A DNA stretch of 36,388 nucleotides from Flavobacteriaceae bacterium (GTDB lineage Bacteria > Bacteroidota > Bacteroidia > Flavobacteriales > Flavobacteriaceae), in contig JABSPK010000019.1 of the NCBI GenBank assembly GCA_013214065.1, forward strand, positions 1 to 36,388, given 5' to 3'. Position 1 is the first letter of the stretch. The number at the start of each line of letters is the position of its first letter. The notes beneath the pieces are model-generated. The model saw nothing but the letters and a program-made list of their open reading frames with translations, was not told the DNA's origin and made no database searches. Shown one piece after another: positions 1 through 5,859 of this stretch. The position numbers were made by a program, and so were the translations under genes.

Positions 1-83
1 GGACCCCCTCTTTTCAACATCATTATCATATTTATTTTTATTGAAAAACTGTCCTAGAGATAGGGGGAATTATACACAACTCT

Positions 84-179
84 ATGTCTGATTTATACTT
101 GGCTATGATTAGTTTGGTTAAAAATAGAAAAGATAAATTTCAAATTCCCGACTCAGAATTATACTTCTTCCCTTTTTAA
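84..179 (+). CDS. Doubtful 31-aa ORF, possibly the tail of a decayed gene
   Basis: An ATG-started frame of 31 codons ends at TAA 177-179. The same frame stays open upstream to about position 45, where a TGA at 42-44 closes it, so it may be the remnant of a longer gene whose start is lost or lies in another frame. The composition (DLYLAMISLVKNRKDKF) is protein-like, but I recognise no family and see no ribosome-binding site. It could equally be chance in AT-rich DNA. Confidence 0.15.
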   Translation: MSDLYLAMISLVKNRKDKFQIPDSELYFFPF

Positions 180-187
180 CATACTTT

Positions 188-313
188 ATGATTGAACAAG
201 AACTAGTTAAAAGGTTAATAACTGAAATCCTAGTTGCTGTAAATATTGGACTTCTTTTCTATTTAATAACTAATCTCCAAAGACTAATAAAAGAAGATAT
301 TGTTTTTGGATGA
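188..313 (+). CDS. Small hypothetical protein, 41 aa, one hydrophobic helix
   Basis: The ORF starts with ATG at 188, eight bases after the previous small ORF ends, and stops at TGA 311-313. The product begins MIEQELVKRLITEILVAV and then has a hydrophobic run (residues about 14-28) that could be a single membrane helix, followed by a polar tail. No family is recognised. The close spacing to 84-179 suggests a possible pair of island genes, but the length is near chance level. Confidence 0.25.
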   Translation: MIEQELVKRLITEILVAVNIGLLFYLITNLQRLIKEDIVFG

Positions 314-372
314 TAGTTGATTTTTTCAATTAAATCAGCCTGAATTGTCAACGAAACTGTCAACCAAAAAAG

Positions 373-408
373 AAATCCCTTTAAAATCAAAAGATTAAAA
401 AGGGATTT
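373..408 (-). terminator. Intrinsic terminator of the tRNA-Ser gene
   Basis: A perfect 10-base inverted repeat (373-382 and 399-408) encloses a 16-base AT-rich loop. Read on the minus strand, it lies directly after the tRNA 3' end and is followed by a run of six T (complement of 365-371), the pattern of a Rho-independent terminator. Confidence 0.8.
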
Positions 409-409
409 G

Positions 410-494
410 CGGAGGAAGAGGGATTCGAACCCCCGGAGGTGTGACCCTCAACAGTTTTCAAGACTGCCGCATTCGACCACTCTGCCATTCCTCC
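410..494 (-). tRNA. tRNA-Ser (anticodon UGA)
   Basis: Reverse complement reads GGAGGAA at the 5' end and TTCCTCC at the 3' end, a full 7-bp acceptor stem, with discriminator G at 410. The anticodon loop is CTTGAAA, giving anticodon TGA for serine. A long variable arm (about GAGGGTCACACCTC) marks it as class II, and the T loop GTTCGAATC is canonical. CCA is not encoded; the bases after the discriminator are CAA. A TAnnTTTG element lies 11 bases upstream and a terminator follows at once. Confidence 0.97.
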
Positions 495-505
495 TTTTGC
501 GGCTG

Positions 506-513
506 CAAATATA
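506..513 (-). promoter_or_regulatory. Promoter -7 element for tRNA-Ser
   Basis: On the minus strand this reads TATATTTG, an exact match to the Bacteroidota -7 consensus TAnnTTTG, placed 11 bases before the tRNA 5' end. A well-spaced -33 TTTG is not seen; the nearest TTG (526-528 complement) is only 12 bases away. Confidence 0.6.
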
Positions 514-582
514 ACAAGCTTTTTTCAATTGCCTGCGGCTTTGTCCTTAAATTTTATCGGTAGGCAAATGCGAATAAGGTGG

Positions 583-590
583 TACTTTTG
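583..590 (+). promoter_or_regulatory. TAnnTTTG element in front of the TSUP gene
   Basis: TACTTTTG matches the Bacteroidota -7 consensus and ends only 5 bases before the ATG at 596. If used, the transcript would start at or next to the start codon (leaderless or nearly so). No clear -33 TTTG is seen. Confidence 0.4.
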
Positions 591-595
591 CCCCA

Positions 596-1351
596 ATGGA
601 AGAATGGTACCACTATCCGCTTTTGGTCGTCGTCGGTTTTGTCGTCGGTTTCATCAATACCTTGGCCGGTGGTGCGTCCTTATTGTCTTTGCCTACACTC
701 ATATTTTTGGGCCTGCCCCCGGCCGTGGCCAATGGTACGAACCGCGTCGCCATTGTCGTTCAGACCGCCATGGGGGTGGCCGGTTTTAAAAGCAAGGGGG
801 TATCTACCTTTCCGTTCAATCTTTACCTCGGTATTTCAGCCCTCATCGGTGCCATCATCGGCGCCCAATTGGCCGTAGATATCAAAGGGGAGACCTTTAA
901 CCGCATTTTGGCCTGCATCATGATCGCCGTGGTGCTCTTGATCGTTTTCAAGCCTAAGATCAATGTGGCCGAATTGCAAGAGCGCCTAACGGGCAAATAC
1001 CTCTGGTTGGGCATTGTCGCGTTCTTTTTTATCGGCATCTACGGGGGCTTTATCAACGCCGGTATTGGCTTTGTCATCATCTTGTTCCTGCATTTCGTGA
1101 ATCGAATGGACCTCGTTCGGGTCAATGCCACCAAAGTGGCCGTGGTCTTTATTTATACCCTCGCCGCCCTTTTGGTCTTTATCCTCAATGATAAGATAAA
1201 TTGGAAGGTGGGCTTGGTGCTTGCCTTAGGTAACGGCACCGGGGCTTGGGTCTCAAGCCGGGTTTCGGTCAACAAAGGCGACGGGTTCATCAAAACATTT
1301 TTAATCGTAATGGTCATCGCCATGGCCATCAAACTTTGGTTTTTTACCTAA
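596..1351 (+). CDS. TSUP-family (TauE/SafE) membrane transporter
   Basis: A 251-aa, very hydrophobic protein with about eight membrane helices in two halves, as in the TSUP (TauE/SafE, formerly DUF81) family. The N-terminal half carries the typical pattern VVGFVVGFINTLAGGASLL followed by FLGLPPAVANGTNRVAI; the second half has a matching GIYGGFINAGIGF repeat. Family members move organosulfur compounds, sulfite or related anions across the inner membrane; the substrate here cannot be told. The ATG at 596 starts just before the first helix and follows a TAnnTTTG element. It lies 9 bases upstream of the aminotransferase gene, so the two are probably co-transcribed, although no functional link is obvious. 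Confidence 0.85.
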   Translation: MEEWYHYPLLVVVGFVVGFINTLAGGASLLSLPTLIFLGLPPAVANGTNRVAIVVQTAMGVAGFKSKGVSTFPFNLYLGISALIGAIIGAQLAVDIKGETFNRILACIMIAVVLLIVFKPKINVAELQERLTGKYLWLGIVAFFFIGIYGGFINAGIGFVIILFLHFVNRMDLVRVNATKVAVVFIYTLAALLVFILNDKINWKVGLVLALGNGTGAWVSSRVSVNKGDGFIKTFLIVMVIAMAIKLWFFT

Positions 1352-1360
1352 AGCAAGCGT

Positions 1361-2560
1361 ATGCCTGGATTTGAATTTTTCGGAGAATTGGAACGTGAAC
1401 AAGTACACGATGTGTTGGACAATGGCGTGCTCATGCGCTACGGTTTTGATGGCATGCGAAAAGGCCATTGGAAGGCAAAGGCCCTCGAAACGGCTTTGGC
1501 CGAACGCATGCAGACCCAATATGCCCATGCGTTGAGCAGTGGTACCGCTGCCCTAACCGTGGCCCTGGCCAGCGCCGGGATAGGGGCGGGCGATGAGGTC
1601 ATCATGCCCACCTTTACCTTCGTGGCCAGTTTTGAATCGATACTGGCCCTCGGGGCGGTACCGATCTTGGTCGATGTCGATGACACCCTGACCTTGGCAC
1701 CGGAAGCGGTCAAAAAAGCGATCACACCAAAGACCAAGGTGGTCATGCCCGTACATATGTGCGGTTCTATGGCCGATTTGGGTGCCTTGCAGGAGCTTTG
1801 CAAGGAACACGGTTTGTTGTTGCTGGAAGATGCATGCCAAGCGATAGGCGGATCGTTTCAGGGCAGACCCTTGGGGTCGATCGGCGATTTGGGATGTTTT
1901 TCTTTCGACTATGTAAAGACCATCACCTGCGGGGAAGGCGGAGCCGTCATCACCAACAACGGTACCTACTACCAAAATGCCCATAAATACTCCGATCACG
2001 GCCATGACCATGTCGGAAACGACCGGGGTGCCGAAAGCCATCCGTTCTTAGGATACAACTACCGCATTTCCGAATTGAATGCGGCCGTCGGTTGTGCCCA
2101 GATCCAACGCTTGGATGAGTTCGTGGCCCTACAAAAAAAGCACTACACCATCCTTCGCCGGGCATTAGAAAAGGTAACTGGGGTCAGCTTCCGAAGGGTG
2201 CCCGAAGGTGGGGAAGAAAACTATTCGTTCCTGAACCTCTTTTTACCGACCGAAGCACAGACGCGCGAAGCCCAAAAGGCCTTGTCCGCGGCAGGGGTCG
2301 ATGCCTGTTTCTATTGGTATGACAACAATTGGCATTACTATCGCAAATGGGAACACCTCATGGATCCCAAATCCTTGGGGCCCCTGCCTGAGGTGACTTT
2401 GGCCGGCATGCAGCGCAATGTGGGCAAAAGCTTTGCGGCTTCCGATCAATGGATCGGCCGCACCTTGTCGTGTCTGATCAAGTTGGGGTGGACGGAAACG
2501 GAAGTCCAAAAGCGGGCAGAGACTATGGCCGATACCTTACGCCAAGTACTTAGTAGGTAA
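1361..2560 (+). CDS. kdnA: DegT/DnrJ/EryC1 aminotransferase, KdnA-like (8-amino-Kdo)
   Basis: A PLP-dependent sugar aminotransferase of 399 aa. The PLP lysine is K186 in SFDYVKTITCGEGG and the cofactor aspartate is in EDACQAIGG (about D157). Several blocks match my memory of Shewanella KdnA: MPGFE at the start, RYGFD near 26-30, LSSGTAAL, the histidine-rich segment SDHGHDHVGNDRGAESHP (about 212-229), and FYWYDNNWHYYRKW. KdnA transaminates 8-oxo-Kdo to 8-amino-3,8-dideoxy-Kdo, a sugar of lipid A/LPS inner core. The usual partner KdnB (Kdo 8-oxidase) and KdsB are not in this window. The 3' end overlaps the convergent ribB gene by 11 bases. DegT-family membership is near certain; the KdnA assignment is by recalled motif likeness and is less so. 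Confidence 0.75.
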   Translation: MPGFEFFGELEREQVHDVLDNGVLMRYGFDGMRKGHWKAKALETALAERMQTQYAHALSSGTAALTVALASAGIGAGDEVIMPTFTFVASFESILALGAVPILVDVDDTLTLAPEAVKKAITPKTKVVMPVHMCGSMADLGALQELCKEHGLLLLEDACQAIGGSFQGRPLGSIGDLGCFSFDYVKTITCGEGGAVITNNGTYYQNAHKYSDHGHDHVGNDRGAESHPFLGYNYRISELNAAVGCAQIQRLDEFVALQKKHYTILRRALEKVTGVSFRRVPEGGEENYSFLNLFLPTEAQTREAQKALSAAGVDACFYWYDNNWHYYRKWEHLMDPKSLGPLPEVTLAGMQRNVGKSFAASDQWIGRTLSCLIKLGWTETEVQKRAETMADTLRQVLSR

Positions 2561-3665
2561 CGTAGTCGACGATTTCCAAGCCATAGCCCACGATACCGAC
2601 CCGTTTCGCTTGTTCCGAATTCGTCAACAAGCGGATTTTTGAAATATTGAGGTCGTGTAGGATCTGGGCACCGATCCCGAAATCCTTGCTGTCCATTTCG
2701 ATCTTCGGTGCACGGGTTACCCCATCGGCCTGAAGTTTTTTGAACTCGGCCAAACGGCCCAATAGATTCAACGAACGGGAATCTTGGTTGATGAAAATAA
2801 AAGCTCCTTGTCCTTCCTTGTTCAAGGCCTCGAACATATGGCGCAAGGCCTGGTCGGGGTTGTTGGTCAAGGTCCCCAGGATATCGTTGTTGACCAAGGT
2901 CGAATTGATCCGCGTCAAAATGGGGGTGCCTTTTTTCCAGCTTCCCTTGGTCAGTGCGATATGGACCTGATCATTGGTCGTCTGTACGTAAGCCCGTAGT
3001 CGGAATTCCCCGAAACGGGTTTGGATGTCGAAATCCTCCTTTTTCTCGATCAAGCTATCGTGCTCCATTCGATAGGCCACGAGGTCTTCAATCGATACGA
3101 TCTTCAAATCGAATTTTTTCGCGACTTCAAGCAGCTGGGGCAACCGTGCCATGCTGCCGTCTTCGTTTAAGATCTCGACCAAGAGTCCCGCAGGTTTCAG
3201 TCCCGCCAGTCGGGCGAAATCGATAGCCGCTTCGGTATGGCCGGTACGGCGAAGTACCCCACCTTCTTTGGCCTTTAGTGGAAAAATATGTCCGGGTCGC
3301 CCCAATTCATGGGCTTTGGTCTGCGTATTGGCCAGTGCCTGAACGGTTTTAGATCGGTCATGGGCCGAAATACCCGTGGTGCATCCGTATCCGATCAAAT
3401 CGACGGAAACGGTGAATTGGGTATGGTGTAATACGGTATTGTTCTCGACCATCATGTTTAGGTCGAGTTCGCGACAGCGCTCTTCGGTCAAAGGGGCACA
3501 GATCAGTCCGCGGCCATGGGTGGCCATGAAATTGATCATATCAGGGGTGACCATTTCGGCGGCAGCGATAAAATCCCCTTCGTTCTCACGGTTTTCATCG
3601 TCGACCACGATGATTACTTTTCCTTGTCGGATATCGGCAATAGCCTCTTCAATGGAATTCAGCAT
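2550..3665 (-). CDS. ribB: 3,4-dihydroxy-2-butanone-4-phosphate synthase with degenerate GCH II domain
   Basis: A two-domain protein of 371 aa. Residues 1-~205 are a complete RibB domain, which makes 3,4-dihydroxy-2-butanone 4-phosphate from ribulose 5-phosphate for riboflavin synthesis: VVDDENRENEGD (20-31), HGRGLICAPL, GISAHDRS, GRPGHIFPL and GGVLRRTGHTEA are all present. Residues ~212-371 align with GTP cyclohydrolase II (RibA) in overall plan, ending NSEQAKRVGIVGYGLEIV. The three zinc-binding cysteines expected around 253-272 are absent (segment INSTLVNNDILGTLTNN), so this half is probably not a working GCH II. The open frame runs on to 3848, but homology starts at the ATG at 3665, 8 bases after the permease gene stops. 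Confidence 0.9.
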   Translation of the reverse strand: MLNSIEEAIADIRQGKVIIVVDDENRENEGDFIAAAEMVTPDMINFMATHGRGLICAPLTEERCRELDLNMMVENNTVLHHTQFTVSVDLIGYGCTTGISAHDRSKTVQALANTQTKAHELGRPGHIFPLKAKEGGVLRRTGHTEAAIDFARLAGLKPAGLLVEILNEDGSMARLPQLLEVAKKFDLKIVSIEDLVAYRMEHDSLIEKKEDFDIQTRFGEFRLRAYVQTTNDQVHIALTKGSWKKGTPILTRINSTLVNNDILGTLTNNPDQALRHMFEALNKEGQGAFIFINQDSRSLNLLGRLAEFKKLQADGVTRAPKIEMDSKDFGIGAQILHDLNISKIRLLTNSEQAKRVGIVGYGLEIVDYVTY

Positions 3666-3673
3666 TGGAAGGT

Positions 3674-5179
3674 TTAATTTTCGGTTGTTGCTGTTTCTTT
3701 TTTCTTTTTCTTGAACAGGGATCCCACACGATCGAAGAAATTCCCCAAACTCATCAGTCCCCGGTCGGCAGTAGCCCTTTTGGTTAGAAAGATACCCATC
3801 GGTAGCGTGACCATAGTCGGTAGCCAAGCGCCCAAAATAGGGTTCCATGCCCCTTTTTTGGCATAATTGTCCGCAAAGACCCCCAGAAAGTGATAGGTCA
3901 GGAACAAAAGTATCGCGATGACCATGGGGAGGCCGAGTCCGCCTTTTCTAATGATCGCGCCCAATGGCGCCCCAACGAAAAAGAGGATGATGCATGAAAG
4001 GGCAAAGGCGAATTTCTTGTGCATCGAAAGGATGTGTCGGTAATAGATCTCATACCGGCGGTTCAGCTCCTTCTTGCGGCTTCGAACCGTGTTGAGAATA
4101 TTGGTGATATTGTTTCGCGCGTTGATGAGCAACTGTCCTTTTTGCCATTCCGGGACTAACGAAGCGATGTCTTGTTCGAAGAGGGCCTTGTCCATGGGCG
4201 CGGCCTCATCCGGGATTTCGGTAATGCCGGTAGGGGTAATGGTCTTCGTCTTGGCCGAGTCTACCACCTTTAGCGGAAACGCGCCGACACGGATGCTGAT
4301 GCTGTTCGAAAAGGCCCTGACCCGCACGAGGTTGTTCTCTTTCAAAGAATCGATGTCTTTGTACAAGCGTCCGACGTTCTTCATTTTATCGGTTACGATG
4401 TCCGACTCCTTTTCGATGTCTTGGTTGTTCAAGGCCGAGATGTCGATATTCTTGATGTAGGTCTCGAATTCGGCCCGGGTAAAGGGTTGCTTCTTTTGGT
4501 CTTTGCTTGATTTCGATTGGACCTCTTCGTAATAGTGCCCGTCGTTCAGCACCAATTGGATAATATCGGAATCCTCGCTACTGATCAATTCACCCGTTTT
4601 GGCTTTGATCACGGTCGTATTCAACTTGGTCTGCGATTTTTGGTGGATGATGACATCCTCTAAAAAACGATCGTTCTCGCCACTTTTCTTGGCGACCTTC
4701 ATGTTCATCTCCGTGCCTTCGATATCACTGAACACTCCTTCGACGATGACCGCTGCGGGTTTGACCTTGGCGATATTCTTGCGGAGGTTGAAGATTTTCT
4801 GTTCGGCGATCGGAATGACATTATTGGCCAAGAAAAAAGTGCCGATCCCTAATAGCAGTACGAAAACGATGATGCTGCGCATGGCCCGTTGCAATGAAAT
4901 GCCCGAAGCTTTCATGGCCGCGAACTCGTAATTCTCGGCAAAATTCCCGAAGGTGAGTATGGAAGACAGCAAGACCGTTAGGGGCAACACCTTATCGATC
5001 AAGGTCGGCATGTAGTAATAGAGGAATTTGCCAATAATGGCCAAATCAAGGTCCTTGCCTGCAAGATCATCGATGAACAACCAGACCGTCTGGAAGATAA
5101 AGATGACCATCAAGATGGCGAAGGAGCTTAAAAAATTATAAAGAAAACGCGATAAAATATATCGGTCCAGTAATTTCAA
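3674..5179 (-). CDS. LptF/LptG-family LPS export permease
   Basis: A 501-aa inner-membrane protein of the YjgP/YjgQ (LptF/LptG) family, the transmembrane part of the LptB2FG ABC transporter that extracts lipopolysaccharide and passes it to LptC. It starts with the typical MKLLDRYILSRFLYNF, has three N-terminal helices, the LPLTVLLSSILTFG and AMKASGISL motifs, a large periplasmic beta-rich region (about 130-380) and three C-terminal helices. It is longer than the roughly 360-aa enterobacterial proteins because of an enlarged periplasmic part, and it has a lysine-rich C-terminal tail (FKKKKKE). Its start is 4 bases after the lolA stop. Whether it is the F or G partner cannot be decided here. 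Confidence 0.9.
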   Translation of the reverse strand: MKLLDRYILSRFLYNFLSSFAILMVIFIFQTVWLFIDDLAGKDLDLAIIGKFLYYYMPTLIDKVLPLTVLLSSILTFGNFAENYEFAAMKASGISLQRAMRSIIVFVLLLGIGTFFLANNVIPIAEQKIFNLRKNIAKVKPAAVIVEGVFSDIEGTEMNMKVAKKSGENDRFLEDVIIHQKSQTKLNTTVIKAKTGELISSEDSDIIQLVLNDGHYYEEVQSKSSKDQKKQPFTRAEFETYIKNIDISALNNQDIEKESDIVTDKMKNVGRLYKDIDSLKENNLVRVRAFSNSISIRVGAFPLKVVDSAKTKTITPTGITEIPDEAAPMDKALFEQDIASLVPEWQKGQLLINARNNITNILNTVRSRKKELNRRYEIYYRHILSMHKKFAFALSCIILFFVGAPLGAIIRKGGLGLPMVIAILLFLTYHFLGVFADNYAKKGAWNPILGAWLPTMVTLPMGIFLTKRATADRGLMSLGNFFDRVGSLFKKKKKETATTEN

Positions 5180-5183
5180 AACA

Positions 5184-5828
5184 CTAATTTCTTATGATGT
5201 AATACCCCTCATCGGTGTATTTGGCCTCGTCAAAAGTAAATAAGCTTTTTGACAAAGGCTGATCGGTTTTGAAAGAATTAACGGTAATCGTGGTTTTGGT
5301 GCCGTTTTTACCCGTTTCGATCAGTTTGTAGATGTGCTTGGTGTTGGCATCGATACCCAATAAAATCGTCTTGATTTCGGAGTTCGAATCAATGGGCGTC
5401 AATTTGACGAATTGGATGCTGCGTCCCTGCATGTTTTGAAGGATGTCCCACTGGTAGGTATGGCCTTCGCGGTAGAAGGTCAACATCTTCGAAGGGGTCA
5501 CCGTATCTTCATCATCACCTCGATCTTCGATGGTCACTTCCTCATTGTCGGGCACGATGGTATATACTTTTTTACCGTCGAACAGCTGTTGGGAACCGAA
5601 GAGATCGACCAGGTACTTATCACCTTGTAAGGTGGCGTTCCCTTGGGTTTCACTTTTGGTATTCGCCTCGGTATTCTCTAAGGCATATTTGAAGTCGACC
5701 TGGATGTTGTCGTAGGAGGTGACCTTTTGATAGACCTCGTCCAATAAGGCCTTTGCCTTAGGGGAATTTTGGGCATTGACCATACTGGTCAAAGCGAGGA
5801 ACAAAGCGGGGATAAGTGTTTTTTTCAT
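5184..5828 (-). CDS. lolA: Outer-membrane lipoprotein carrier protein LolA
   Basis: A 214-aa periplasmic protein with a cleavable signal peptide (MKKTLIPALFLALTSMVNAQ, cleavage probably after NAQ) and a LolA-type fold: ALLDEVYQKVTSYDNIQVDF, GNATLQGDKYLVDLFGSQQLFDGKKVYT, and a C-terminal FKTDQPLSKSLFTFD. LolA carries lipoproteins from the LolCDE transporter to the outer membrane. It sits 31 bases after ftsK and 4 bases before the LptF/LptG gene on the same strand, so lipoprotein and LPS export proteins are co-expressed. The match is to the diverged Bacteroidota branch of the family. Confidence 0.88.
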   Translation of the reverse strand: MKKTLIPALFLALTSMVNAQNSPKAKALLDEVYQKVTSYDNIQVDFKYALENTEANTKSETQGNATLQGDKYLVDLFGSQQLFDGKKVYTIVPDNEEVTIEDRGDDEDTVTPSKMLTFYREGHTYQWDILQNMQGRSIQFVKLTPIDSNSEIKTILLGIDANTKHIYKLIETGKNGTKTTITVNSFKTDQPLSKSLFTFDEAKYTDEGYYIIRN

Positions 5829-5859
5829 GCTGTTTTGCTAAGAACCACCCGGGTTCATG

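Larger units (their letters stand above)
1..409. other. AT-rich gene-poor flank of tRNA-Ser, possible island edge
   Basis: This stretch is visibly richer in A+T than the genes from 596 onward and holds no convincing long gene. Two small plus-strand ORFs (84-179 and 188-313) and the tRNA terminator (373-408) are all I can find. It abuts the 3' end of the tRNA-Ser gene, the usual side for islands integrated at tRNA genes. No integrase or repeated tRNA 3' fragment is visible, so the island reading is inference. Confidence 0.4.

Noticed and set aside
3666-3848. N-terminal extension of the ribB frame by 61 codons
   Set aside because: It lies wholly inside the LptF/LptG coding region, has no family resemblance, and RibB homology starts exactly at the ATG at 3665.
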